Source of the DNA: Wenzhouxiangella sp.
GTDB taxonomy: Bacteria > Pseudomonadota > Gammaproteobacteria > Xanthomonadales > Wenzhouxiangellaceae
DNA length: 37,163 nt
NCBI GenBank assembly: GCA_007119095.1
Contig: SKQI01000255.1
Coordinates: 1-37,163 of the forward strand
Direction of reading: 5' to 3'
Positions 1-7,512 of the stretch are shown here, piece by piece; positions within the stretch are counted from its first letter, which is position 1, and each line of letters starts with the position of its first letter. The notes below the pieces were generated by a model. It was given only the letters and a program-made list of their open reading frames with translations, searched no databases and had not been told where the DNA came from. Made by a program: the position numbers and the translations under genes.

Positions 1-1236
1 AACACGGTGATCGTGGTTGAGCACGATGAGGACGCCATCCGCTCTGCCGATCATGTCGTTGATATCGGCCCCGGACCCGGCGTGCACGGTGGTCAGATTG
101 TTTACAGCGGAAGCCCCAAGGGCCTGATCGGCTGCGACAAGTCGCTGACCGGCGATTACCTGTCCGGGCGCAAGAGCATCGCGATCCCCGAGCAACGGCA
201 TAAACCGGACAAGAAGCGGACCTTCAAGCTGGAAGGCGCCAGCGGCAATAATCTGAATAACGTGGACCTGGCTATCCCGGCCGGCCTGTTCGTCTGCGTC
301 ACCGGCGTTTCCGGTTCCGGCAAGTCCACCCTGATCAACGACACCGTCTACCGCCTGCTGGCGCGCGAGCTGAACGGCGCATCGGAGAATCCGGCGCCAT
401 TCCAGCGCTACAGCGGCCTGGAGCTGTTTGACAAGGTGGTAGACATCGACCAGAGCCCGATCGGCCGAACGCCGCGCTCCAACCCGGCCACTTACACTGG
501 CCTGTTCACGCCGATTCGCGAGCTGTTTGCCGGCACCCAGGAGGCGCGCTCGCGCGGCTACAAGCCGGGCCGGTTCTCGTTCAACGTCAAGGGCGGGCGC
601 TGCGAGGCCTGCCAGGGCGATGGCATGATTCGGGTCGAGATGCACTTCCTGCCCGACATCTTCGTACCCTGCGATGTCTGCCACGGCAAGCGCTACAACC
701 GCGAAACGCTGACCGTGACCTACAAGGGCAAGAACATCCACGAAGTGCTGGAGATGACCGTGGAAGACGCGCTCGAATTCTTCGAACCCGTCCCGGCCGT
801 GGCCCGCAAGCTGCAGACCATGATGGATGTGGGCCTGAGCTACATCCAGCTTGGCCAGAGCGCGACCACGCTGTCCGGCGGCGAAGCCCAGCGCATCAAG
901 CTGTCACGGGAGCTATCCAAGCGCGACACCGGCAACACCCTCTACATTCTCGACGAGCCCACCACCGGCCTGCATTTCCACGACATCAAGCACCTGTTGG
1001 CCGTGTTGCATCGCCTTCGCGACGAAGGCAATACGGTCGTGGTCATCGAACACAACCTGGATGTGATCAAGACGGCTGACTGGATTGTCGACCTCGGCCC
1101 CGAAGGCGGCGACGGCGGCGGCCAGATCATTGCCACCGGCACACCGGAAGACGTAGCCCGGACGGACGGGTCGTGGACCGGGCAGTATCTGGCGTCAATG
1201 CTGGGCGTCCGGAAGCGGGGGCGGAAGCGGGCTTGA
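1..1236 (+). CDS. uvrA: UvrA, excinuclease ABC subunit A (3' part; start lies outside the window)
   Basis: This is the C-terminal 411 residues of UvrA, the damage-sensing ATPase of nucleotide excision repair; the full family is about 940 residues. The frame is open from base 1. The first ~35 residues (VIVVEHDEDAIRSADHVVD) close the first ABC module. The second module has Walker A GVSGSGKST near residue 102, a CxxC...CxxC zinc module (CEAC near 201, CDVC near 224), the ABC signature LSGGEAQRIKLS near 291 and Walker B YILDEPTTGLH near 315. It ends in a basic tail (RKRGRKRA). The stop codon lies inside a small hairpin (1227-1243). No downstream gene shares its strand closely, so it is probably the last gene of its transcript. 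Confidence 0.97.
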   Translation, partial: NTVIVVEHDEDAIRSADHVVDIGPGPGVHGGQIVYSGSPKGLIGCDKSLTGDYLSGRKSIAIPEQRHKPDKKRTFKLEGASGNNLNNVDLAIPAGLFVCVTGVSGSGKSTLINDTVYRLLARELNGASENPAPFQRYSGLELFDKVVDIDQSPIGRTPRSNPATYTGLFTPIRELFAGTQEARSRGYKPGRFSFNVKGGRCEACQGDGMIRVEMHFLPDIFVPCDVCHGKRYNRETLTVTYKGKNIHEVLEMTVEDALEFFEPVPAVARKLQTMMDVGLSYIQLGQSATTLSGGEAQRIKLSRELSKRDTGNTLYILDEPTTGLHFHDIKHLLAVLHRLRDEGNTVVVIEHNLDVIKTADWIVDLGPEGGDGGGQIIATGTPEDVARTDGSWTGQYLASMLGVRKRGRKRA

Positions 1237-1243
1237 AGCCCGC
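1227..1243 (+). other. Hairpin over the uvrA stop codon
   Basis: GCGGGC TTGAA GCCCGC forms a perfect 6-bp stem with a 5-nt loop, and the TGA stop lies in the loop. No T-run follows, so it is not a classical intrinsic terminator. It may protect the 3' end of the mRNA. Confidence 0.35.
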
Positions 1244-1294
1244 CGCAGGCGCGCGGGGATAGGGCAGATGGGAGAGGAAAGAGGAGGTTTGTAG

Positions 1295-1357
1295 CCTTGA
1301 ACCTTGCGCCTTGATCCTTGATCCTTGATCCTTGATCCTTGATCTTTGGTCCTTCCG
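1295..1357. repeat. 7-bp tandem repeat (CCTTGAT)n
   Basis: Nine consecutive heptamers fill the gap between uvrA and the convergent sheath-like gene. Units 3 to 7 (1309-1343) are five identical CCTTGAT copies. The flanking units are degenerate: CCTTGAA and CCTTGCG before, CTTTGGT and CCTTCCG after. The array ends 3 bases before the stop codon of the minus-strand gene. A unit length that is not a multiple of three and perfect central copies suggest a slippage-prone simple repeat. The rest of the gap (1237-1294) shows nothing recognisable. Confidence 0.85.
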
Positions 1358-1359
1358 AC

Positions 1360-2847
1360 TCAGCTCCAGGGCCCGGCAAGGCGCGCGCCGGTGATGGCGA
1401 TGCAGCCGGGGAGCATAACCTCGATGCGGTTTCGCGAGCCCATCAGGGCGCAGAGGCCGCGTCGAGCCAGGGCGTCAACAGCAGCTTCGCTCAAGACCAC
1501 TTCAACCGGCGGCTGCAGGACCTTTTCGCCATCCTGATTGTGACTGAAGCTGGGCAGGTCTTCCAGCCAGCGACCGGCGCCGGGGTCCATTTCGAGCTCA
1601 TGTTCTAGGAAGGCCTGCCCCAGAGTTGCGGCCAAGCCGAAAGCACCGGACATCCAGGATAGATCGCCTGCGGCCTGGGGCGATTCTTCAAAGGGAAAAC
1701 TATCGATGGCGTCCGTCGCCCGGCCGTATGGAATGCGGGCCAGCAAGCTTGGCACGACCAGGGCCACATGCGGTGCCACCGAGCTGCTGCGCAGGCTCTG
1801 CCAGCGCGATGCCAGGCCACCACTCAGCGCCTCGTAGCGGCTGGACTCGGCCAGCATTGTGGTGGATTCGGCACCGGCCAGTGCCGGGCTGGCAGCGGCC
1901 AGCAGACTGCCGCCGGCAATGCCGGCCATGGTCGCCATGGCCGCCAGATGGCGCAGGCTGTCATCACTGCCCACACTGGCGTCTACCCAGACCAGAACCT
2001 GCCCTTTCGCCGCTGCCTGGTCAGCAAACAACTGTCTGAATAGTCCGCTCTCGCCCAGCTCACTGCCGGCAGCATCAAGGTCCGCCGCCAGCTCGTCTCC
2101 ATCAACCTGCAGCAGGCGCAGTTCGATATCGGTACCAATCAGCTGCGAGATCAGCCACCAAAGCCCGCGCCAGCGAGCTTCCAGACCCTGGAAGTCCGGC
2201 TCGGCCAGGATGGCCCGCAAGCGCTGGGCCATTTCTGCCGAGATCGCATCTCGAAATGGTCGGGCTGCAGCAGAGTCCACCACGTGAGGACCGACCACAT
2301 CGGCGAGAAACTGGCTGAGTCTGCTGGATTCGCTGCCCTGCCCTGCCTGCTCTACCCGACCGCCCAGCAGGCGCTCAAGATCCGAGGTATCGTCGCTGGC
2401 AGGCGTCGGTTCAGGTTCACGGCCGGGCGCATCTCCAGCCAGACCCTGCTGGCGAAGCTTGTCGATCAACTCCGGTGCACGGTTGGGGTCGTCCAGATCG
2501 CGATAGATGGCAAGCAGCTCGCGCAAAGCGGGCAGGCGGCGGCACAAACTGTCAGGATGAAAGTCGTCAAGACTCGAAAAGTCCAGAGCGTGCCCGCTGG
2601 CCAGCTTTGCCCGGGGCACCATCGTCGCCATGACCTCCTCAAACTGGTCTATGTCGATTCTCGGCATGGGCCGCTCACCCAGAGCGCGCTGGGTAATGGC
2701 ATTGTCGCTTGACTGACCAATCCAGTTGCCGATCAACACCATGCGCAGACTGGCCCGATCCAGGCGCTTTGCGGCCCCGCTCGCGTTCCCAAGACTGAAT
2801 TCGGCACTGATCGGCATGGTTGACGGACCACTGGTTCCCGCCAACAT
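1360..2847 (-). CDS. Fused TssB-TssC-like contractile sheath protein (type VI secretion type), solitary
   Basis: The 495-residue product joins both halves of a type VI sheath. The N-terminal part (about 25-145) reads like TssB/VipA: RMVLIGNWIG, then RIDIDQFEEVMATM and LDDFHPDSLCRRLPALREL. After an acidic linker (~150-180) comes a TssC/VipB-like part with FQGLEARWRGLWWLI, VPSLLARIPYGRATD followed by DSFPFEE, and a C-terminal end like TssC (VEVVLSEAAVDALARRGL). Known TssB and TssC are normally separate proteins of about 165 and 490 residues; here each half is shortened. The ATG at 2847 is used; an in-frame ATG at 2817 is possible and neither has a strong ribosome site. It lies 23 nt behind a CPBP protease gene. 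No TssA, ClpV, VgrG, Hcp or baseplate gene is in the window. Homology is clear by motif; function is unknown. Confidence 0.75.
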   Translation of the reverse strand: MLAGTSGPSTMPISAEFSLGNASGAAKRLDRASLRMVLIGNWIGQSSDNAITQRALGERPMPRIDIDQFEEVMATMVPRAKLASGHALDFSSLDDFHPDSLCRRLPALRELLAIYRDLDDPNRAPELIDKLRQQGLAGDAPGREPEPTPASDDTSDLERLLGGRVEQAGQGSESSRLSQFLADVVGPHVVDSAAARPFRDAISAEMAQRLRAILAEPDFQGLEARWRGLWWLISQLIGTDIELRLLQVDGDELAADLDAAGSELGESGLFRQLFADQAAAKGQVLVWVDASVGSDDSLRHLAAMATMAGIAGGSLLAAASPALAGAESTTMLAESSRYEALSGGLASRWQSLRSSSVAPHVALVVPSLLARIPYGRATDAIDSFPFEESPQAAGDLSWMSGAFGLAATLGQAFLEHELEMDPGAGRWLEDLPSFSHNQDGEKVLQPPVEVVLSEAAVDALARRGLCALMGSRNRIEVMLPGCIAITGARLAGPWS

Positions 2848-2870
2848 TGTGGACCGATCAGCGGATCAGG

Positions 2871-3467
2871 TCAAAGCGTGATCCGCCCATCGTCTTTGTC
2901 GGGCGCCGGCGGCTTGTCGCCATGCCTGCCAACGTAGATGTGCAGCGCAATCCAATCGTACAAAAAGTGCACCAGAATCACGACCAACAAGTTTCCGGTC
3001 CAGAGATACAGCAGGCCGAGGTAAAGACCGACCAGGGTAGCCAGTAGAAAATAGGCCCGAGACATGGCGTGGACCAGGCCAAACAGTAGCGAGGCAGCCA
3101 CCAGGCCAAAGCCAGGACCGATCCAGTCGCCCAGCCCGGCTTGGATAACACCGCGAAATAACAGCTCCTCGCCAATGCCAGCCGCCAGGGCGACCAGCAT
3201 CAGCATCCACCAGCGCGCTCCGGCAAACATGGGCACAACAATGTCGCGCATGAAACGTTGCAACTCATCAATCCACTGGGCCCTAAGCAGGCTGAGTGCA
3301 GCCAGCCCCAACAGCATCGGCAACGTCGCCACGACCCCAAGCAGCCATTGCGGTAAAGACAGGTCAAACTGCTGCCATGGCTGCAATCCGAAAATAAGCG
3401 CCAGGACAAGGGCAACCACGCCCAGCCCCAGCTCAAACGCCAGGATGTAAGAGATTCTGCGCGGCAT
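2871..3467 (-). CDS. CPBP family intramembrane metalloprotease (Abi/CAAX-protease type)
   Basis: The 198-residue polytopic membrane protein carries the three CPBP (PF02517) motifs: EELLFRG (the EExxxR motif, near residue 100), FGLVHA with a conserved His near 130, and LVHFLYDW near 170 with a third His. These form the zinc site of the family, which includes CAAX prenyl endoproteases and proteases tied to bacteriocin self-immunity. About six hydrophobic segments are visible, starting right after the N-terminus (ILAFELGLGVVALVLALIF). The ATG at 3467 has no Shine-Dalgarno but a TATAGT box 8 nt upstream, so the transcript may be leaderless. It is the first gene of a pair with the fused sheath-like protein. 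The substrate cannot be deduced. Confidence 0.85.
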   Translation of the reverse strand: MPRRISYILAFELGLGVVALVLALIFGLQPWQQFDLSLPQWLLGVVATLPMLLGLAALSLLRAQWIDELQRFMRDIVVPMFAGARWWMLMLVALAAGIGEELLFRGVIQAGLGDWIGPGFGLVAASLLFGLVHAMSRAYFLLATLVGLYLGLLYLWTGNLLVVILVHFLYDWIALHIYVGRHGDKPPAPDKDDGRITL

Positions 3468-3475
3468 TGAAGATA

Positions 3476-3481
3476 ACTATA
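3476..3481 (-). promoter_or_regulatory. Putative -10 box for the CPBP protease gene
   Basis: Reading the minus strand, TATAGT ends 8 nt before the ATG at 3467, which would start the transcript within about 2 nt of the start codon. No convincing -35 hexamer was found. The rest of the 113-nt divergent gap to the thioesterase holds a C/T-rich tract at about 3511-3555. Confidence 0.4.
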
Positions 3482-3580
3482 GTTTTGCTCGCAATTCTAC
3501 ACGGCCACAGCCCTCTTCCCCCCTTCCACTCTCCCCCACTTCCCCTTTATCATGGCCCCGAACACGCTCGCCTTGCACCC

Positions 3581-3985
3581 ATGGCCACCTTCACCATCGA
3601 ACTATCCGCCCGCTGGGGCGATCTGGACGCCTTCAATCACGTCAGCAATGTGACCTTCCTGCGCTATCTGGAAGAGTGTCGCGCGCGCTGGATGGACACC
3701 GTGCCCAGCCACTGGCAGGACGGCCAGAGCGGGCCGGTGGTGGCGAACATCAACATCAATTACCGAGCACCCGTGCTATGGCCGGCGCAGCTGACCGTCA
3801 GCCTGAAACCGCTGTCACCTGGTCGCTCCAGCATCAAGATCGAACACGAGATCCGCTCCCTGCCACGCAAGGAAGGCGAACCAGGCACGCTTCACGCTGA
3901 TGCCACCGTTACCCTGGTGTGGATAGACAAGAAAAGCGGCGAGTCAGTGCCCCTGCCGGTCAGCATCCGCCAGCTTGCCGAGTGA
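3581..3985 (+). CDS. Acyl-CoA thioesterase, 4HBT (hotdog) family, YbgC/FcbC-like
   Basis: The 134-residue product is the usual size for a single-hotdog thioesterase. The N-terminal motif WGDLDAFNHVSNVTFLRYLE (residues 11-30) matches the 4HBT active-site pattern, in which the Asp followed by HVxN is catalytic. The central strand NININYRAPVLW and the C-terminal TVTLVWIDKKSG fit the fold. The frame is open from 3467, but the ATG at 3581 gives the family's normal start (MATFTIELSARWGD), so it was chosen. It hydrolyses an acyl-CoA thioester; the acyl chain is not predictable. It diverges from the CPBP gene, and its own promoter is unclear. Confidence 0.9.
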   Translation: MATFTIELSARWGDLDAFNHVSNVTFLRYLEECRARWMDTVPSHWQDGQSGPVVANININYRAPVLWPAQLTVSLKPLSPGRSSIKIEHEIRSLPRKEGEPGTLHADATVTLVWIDKKSGESVPLPVSIRQLAE

Positions 3986-3993
3986 GGCTTTTG

Positions 3994-4125
3994 TGTTCTC
4001 GCCAAGTCGCAAAGGCGCAGAGAAAACAAAACAAATGAATGCAGGGCTTGAGAATGCCGGGGCACTCCGAAAAATTTTCAAAACTGACTTGAATTTCGTT
4101 GCGCCTTCGCGCCTTGGCGTGAACG
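3994..4125. repeat. Inverted-repeat element between the thioesterase and PilZ-like genes
   Basis: The left arm (3994-4020, core CTCGCCAAGTCGCAAAGGCG) is the near-complement of the right arm (4099-4125, core TTGCGCCTTCGCGCCTTGGC), about 21 of 25 positions pairing by eye. The interior (4021-4098) is A-rich and unlike the flanks (aaaacaaaacaaatgaatgc). A 'cgccaaggcgcaaaggcgc' motif is a common dispersed palindrome in many bacterial genomes, so this looks like a miniature non-coding repeat. No transposase and no clear target duplication were seen. Confidence 0.65.
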
Positions 4126-4186
4126 ATAACGCCACGCTTTCCCGCTGCGTCTCGCCCCCGTTGCATGAACGCAAAACTCTGACCAA

Positions 4187-4510
4187 TCAGCCTGTCGCGT
4201 CGAGGTAGTGAAGACCGAGGCGCACAACACCCTGATCGACCGGGCGGATCCAGCGCACCTCGGCACGTACAATACCCAGGCGAGCTACCTTGACCAGGCA
4301 ATGGTCCCCGCCGTCCAGCTTGCCCTCCAGAAGACGTTCGAGCACGACCAGACCACAACCGGCATGTGATTCCTCCATGACCAGCCCGGCGATTTCGGGC
4401 TCGAACTCATCTTCGCTCAGCGGCGCATCGCTGCACTGGATAAGGGCAATTTCCCACTCGGGCGGCGGGAACCGCAAGTGCTTACGTTGCTCGGTGCGGT
4501 GTTCGCTCAT
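4187..4510 (-). CDS. PilZ-like domain protein
   Basis: The 107-residue protein begins EQRKHLRFPPPEWEI, resembling the RxxxR c-di-GMP binding motif at the start of PilZ domains (RKHLR at residues 8-12). Downstream, ESHAGCGLVV resembles the [D/N]xSxxG motif, and the rest alternates strand-like segments (VKVARLGIVRAEVRW, VVRLGLHYL) as in a PilZ barrel. The frame is open to 4546, but the ATG at 4510 has an AGGGAG site 7 nt upstream and fits the family start. It may bind c-di-GMP. The motif match is partial, with His/Glu where Asp/Asn is usual, so binding is uncertain. Confidence 0.65.
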   Translation of the reverse strand: MSEHRTEQRKHLRFPPPEWEIALIQCSDAPLSEDEFEPEIAGLVMEESHAGCGLVVLERLLEGKLDGGDHCLVKVARLGIVRAEVRWIRPVDQGVVRLGLHYLDATG

Positions 4511-4536
4511 GACTATACTCCCTGCCAGCCAGGACA

Positions 4537-4560
4537 GCCGGAGCAAAGCGCGTCTCCGGC
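4537..4560 (-). other. Hairpin in the leader of the PilZ-like gene
   Basis: GCCGGAG (4537-4543) and CTCCGGC (4554-4560) form a perfect 7-bp stem with a 10-nt loop, 27 nt upstream of the start codon at 4510. It sits in the 145-nt gap behind the isomerase gene. It could be an attenuating leader structure or a weak terminator; no T-run accompanies it. Confidence 0.35.
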
Positions 4561-4655
4561 GACAACATACAGGACCGGACTGCGGCCACCTATATCAGTC
4601 GGACCCCGGCGCCTGTCATTGCCAGAGAATATCGAAGACGGACCCGCTTGGCAAT

Positions 4656-5414
4656 TCAGCCGGCTTTTTTCAACCGTTCGACCAAGGCCTTGAGCGTTGC
4701 CTGAGTAGCGGGATCAAACCAGCCTAGGACAAAGGCATCAAGATCCAGCGCCTCGGGATCGTCGAACAGGCTTGCAAGATCGGCACGACAAAGCTTGCGC
4801 GTGGCCAGCATCGCGTGCGCGGGCTTGGCCAGGAGCTGACGACTCCAGGCCAGGGCCTGCTCGACCACCTGGTCAGGTGCTGCAAGCTCATCGACCAGGC
4901 CGATAGCCAACGCCTCTTCGACCGGGATCATCTGCCCGGCGACCAGGTGGCGCTCTGCCGGGTAGGTACCGATCAGCCGCACCAGCGCCTGGTGAATGAT
5001 CGGTGGGACCACCAGGCCGACCTGAACTTCGTTCAGACCGAGGCGGAAATCGCCCTGGGCCTGGACGCGATAGTCGGCAAACAGCGCCAGAACAGTTCCA
5101 CCAGCCGGGCTGTGACCAGTCAGGGCTGCCACCACAGGAATCGGTGAAGACGCCAGGCGAGCCAGAAGACCGAAAAAGGACCCCCAGAAATTCCGCATGC
5201 CCGCCTCGTCAAGGGTCAACAGCTCTGGGACATCAAGACCGGCTGAAAACAGGCCAGGGCGTCCGGAAAGCACCAGCGCCCGGGCGCCGACCGATTCGGC
5301 CTGGTCCATGGCGGCCATCAAAGCCGTCACCAGGTCAGGGTTGATGGCATTGACCGGCGGACGGTCCAGGCAAAGCTCGACAATATCGTCAGCGTGCTGT
5401 TTTCTGGTAATCAT
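4656..5414 (-). CDS. Delta3,delta2-enoyl-CoA isomerase-like crotonase (ECI1 type)
   Basis: The 252-residue crotonase-fold protein resembles mitochondrial ECI1 more than hydratases. It has DRPPVNAIN near residue 17, FSAGLDVPEL (oxyanion loop) near 56, ALTGHSPAGGTVLALFADYR near 97-116, and RLGLNEVQVGLVVP near 123. The Glu in GLNE corresponds to the single catalytic acid of ECI1; the second Glu of hydratases (in the GG-MELA motif) is replaced here by Val (GGTVLAL). Such enzymes move double bonds from position 3 to 2 so that unsaturated fatty acids can enter beta-oxidation. It stands alone, divergent from the copper chaperone gene. Confidence 0.82.
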   Translation of the reverse strand: MITRKQHADDIVELCLDRPPVNAINPDLVTALMAAMDQAESVGARALVLSGRPGLFSAGLDVPELLTLDEAGMRNFWGSFFGLLARLASSPIPVVAALTGHSPAGGTVLALFADYRVQAQGDFRLGLNEVQVGLVVPPIIHQALVRLIGTYPAERHLVAGQMIPVEEALAIGLVDELAAPDQVVEQALAWSRQLLAKPAHAMLATRKLCRADLASLFDDPEALDLDAFVLGWFDPATQATLKALVERLKKAG

Positions 5415-5541
5415 GTGTATTGGAAACGGAATGTTGGTGGCAAATCATGAAAGCATGATAACGGGTTTGAATCGGCGCATCGACAACCCGAACGGCAGCG
5501 TATGGTTTAATCTGCCCTAATCTCAACGAGGCGTAACAAAG

Positions 5542-5973
5542 ATGCTCAGAACGCTGATCCCGTTGTCGCTGGCCCTGCTGTTGATCGCACCCGCGCTGGC
5601 AGAGAAGGATGCCCTTCGATTCACAGATGCATGGACTCCCGAGGCGCCACCAGGTCGAATGATGGCAGGCTTCATGGAGATCCACAATACAGGGTCTGAA
5701 CCAGTTGCCATTGTTGATGCCAGGGCCGACGGCTTTGGCCACGTCGAGTTGCACAATACCACCATGGAAGATGGTGTCATGCGGATGCGCCGGATAGATG
5801 CACTGACCATAGAGCCTGGCCAGACCCTGATGCTGGAACCCGGCGGATTGCACGTCATGCTGATCGAGCCCCAGCGATCTTTTCGGGATGGCGACCAGAT
5901 AGCCTTGGTACTGATCGATGACGATGGCCGGGAGTATTCGCTGTCCTCCGAGGTGCGCCCGCGTCGTCGCTGA
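5542..5973 (+). CDS. Periplasmic copper chaperone PCu(A)C
   Basis: The 143-residue protein has a signal peptide (MLRTLIPLSLALLLIAPALA, cleavage after residue 20) and a complete H-x10-M-x21-H-x-M copper site: His71, Met82, His104 and Met106, with the surrounding GVMRMR and GGLHVML typical of the family. PCu(A)C holds Cu(I) in the periplasm and hands it to the CuA or CuB site of cytochrome oxidases, often with Sco. No sco or oxidase gene is nearby. The ATG at 5542 follows a GAGG-containing leader. The next gene, the antiporter, is 57 nt downstream. Confidence 0.92.
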   Translation: MLRTLIPLSLALLLIAPALAEKDALRFTDAWTPEAPPGRMMAGFMEIHNTGSEPVAIVDARADGFGHVELHNTTMEDGVMRMRRIDALTIEPGQTLMLEPGGLHVMLIEPQRSFRDGDQIALVLIDDDGREYSLSSEVRPRRR

Positions 5974-6030
5974 GCAGTCAGCCGCTCAAATCGGTCAGAT
6001 CGTATGATGGAGTCTGGATGATCGAGCCGA

Positions 6031-7512
6031 ATGGGCATGTTTGAGGGAGAACCCAACACCACGGCCCTGCTGCTGATCGCAGCCGGGCTGCTTCTGATCT
6101 TCAGCGTGCTGTTCAGCCGGCCGTCTGAAAAAATTGGTATTCCGGTGGTACTGGTTTTCCTGCTGATCGGCCTGCTGGTCGGCGCCTACGTACCGGAACA
6201 CTTCGTCGACTTTGACCTGGCCTTTCGCATTGGCACGGTAGGGCTGGTTCTGATCCTGTTCGACGGTGGACTGAATACACCTTTTCGTCAGGTCCGACAG
6301 TTCCTGGCACCGGCATCGATACTCGCCACTCTGGCCGTTGCAGGCACCGCCATGATTGTCGCGGCCGCGGCCTGGCTGCTGGGTCTCGGCTGGATGGAAG
6401 CCCTGCTGCTGGGTGCCATCGTGTCCTCGACTGATGCAGCCGCCGTTTTTTCATCGCTCAGAGGCTCGGGCGTGCAACTCAGGCGGCGGGTGGGCGCAAC
6501 CCTGGAGCTGGAATCCGGCCTCAATGACCCGATGGCCGTCATTCTCACCCTTACGCTGACGGCCACCTTGCTGGGCACCGAATCTTTCGCTCTGCTTCCA
6601 TTTCTGGGAGATGTCCTGCTCCAGTTGGTCATCGGCGTCGGCCTTGGCCTGGCCATCGGCTGGCTGGGCACGCAGCTACTGGCCAGAATCCGAGTGCCCG
6701 CCGCCGGGCTTTATCCCGCCCTGACGCTCGCTTTGGCCCTGCTAGCTTTTGGTGTGCCAACGATTTTCATGGGCTCCGGCTTCCTTGCTGTGTATATCGC
6801 CGCGCTGATGCTGGGCAACCAGCGCCTGCCCTACCGATCCGGAATCCTGCGCGTCCATGACGCGATGGCCTGGCTTGCCCAGATTTCGATGTTCCTGGTC
6901 CTGGGGCTTCTGGCGGTACCTGAACTGCTGACCGCCGCCGGCTGGCGCGGCCTGGTTCTAGCCCTGGTCCTGGCCCTGATCGCACGGCCTGTGATGGTGT
7001 TGTTGTGTCTGCTGCCCTTCGGCTACAGCTCGCGCGAGTCAGCATTCATTTCCTGGGTCGGCTTGCGCGGTGCCGTGCCCATTTTGCTGGCCACCTTCCC
7101 GGTACTGGCCGGCGTGCCCAACGCCAGCGAACTGTTCCATCTCGTGTTTTTCATTGTCGTCATCAATGCCATCATTCCAGGCGCCACCATACGCTGGGCC
7201 GTTCGCCTGTTTCGAGTGGAGCGCGCCGGGCTGGAGCGCCCGACACCGGTATTGGAAATCAATGCCATCGATTCGCTGCCAGTGCAGATCATCTCCTTCC
7301 GGCTGGACCCGGCAGCCATGGTCACCGGCAACCGGGCCGGCGTGCTGCCTTTGCCGGAGGGTGCCGATATTTTGCTACTGGTGCGCGATCATCTGGCCTT
7401 GCCGGTCAAGCCGGAAACCGTACTTCTGGCTGGAGACCATGTTCATGTCATGGTCCGCCCGGAGCACAAACGGGCAGTGGAGCTGATGTTCGGGCTTCGG
7501 GAAGAGGACTAG
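6031..7512 (+). CDS. K+/H+ antiporter, NhaP2/CvrA type (CPA1) with C-terminal TrkA-C domain
   Basis: The 493-residue protein has an N-terminal CPA1 exchanger domain of about 12-13 membrane segments (residues ~10-395) and a cytoplasmic C-terminal RCK_C/TrkA-C-like domain (~400-490). Family signatures include LVLILFDGGLNTPF near 72, SSTDAAAVFSSLRG near 132 with the ion-binding Asp, and ESGLNDPMAVILT near 164. The exchanger probably exports K+ (or Na+) for H+. The start could be 6031 or the in-frame ATG at 6037; a TATGAT box at 6003-6008 is a possible -10. Its stop overlaps the stop of nudL on the other strand within a single CTAG. Confidence 0.88.
   Translation: MGMFEGEPNTTALLLIAAGLLLIFSVLFSRPSEKIGIPVVLVFLLIGLLVGAYVPEHFVDFDLAFRIGTVGLVLILFDGGLNTPFRQVRQFLAPASILATLAVAGTAMIVAAAAWLLGLGWMEALLLGAIVSSTDAAAVFSSLRGSGVQLRRRVGATLELESGLNDPMAVILTLTLTATLLGTESFALLPFLGDVLLQLVIGVGLGLAIGWLGTQLLARIRVPAAGLYPALTLALALLAFGVPTIFMGSGFLAVYIAALMLGNQRLPYRSGILRVHDAMAWLAQISMFLVLGLLAVPELLTAAGWRGLVLALVLALIARPVMVLLCLLPFGYSSRESAFISWVGLRGAVPILLATFPVLAGVPNASELFHLVFFIVVINAIIPGATIRWAVRLFRVERAGLERPTPVLEINAIDSLPVQIISFRLDPAAMVTGNRAGVLPLPEGADILLLVRDHLALPVKPETVLLAGDHVHVMVRPEHKRAVELMFGLREED

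Noticed and set aside
942..1379. 145-residue minus-strand frame with IKDQGSRIKDQG repeats
   Set aside because: It runs across the heptamer repeat and antisense to conserved uvrA; the repeat alone makes the peptide pattern.
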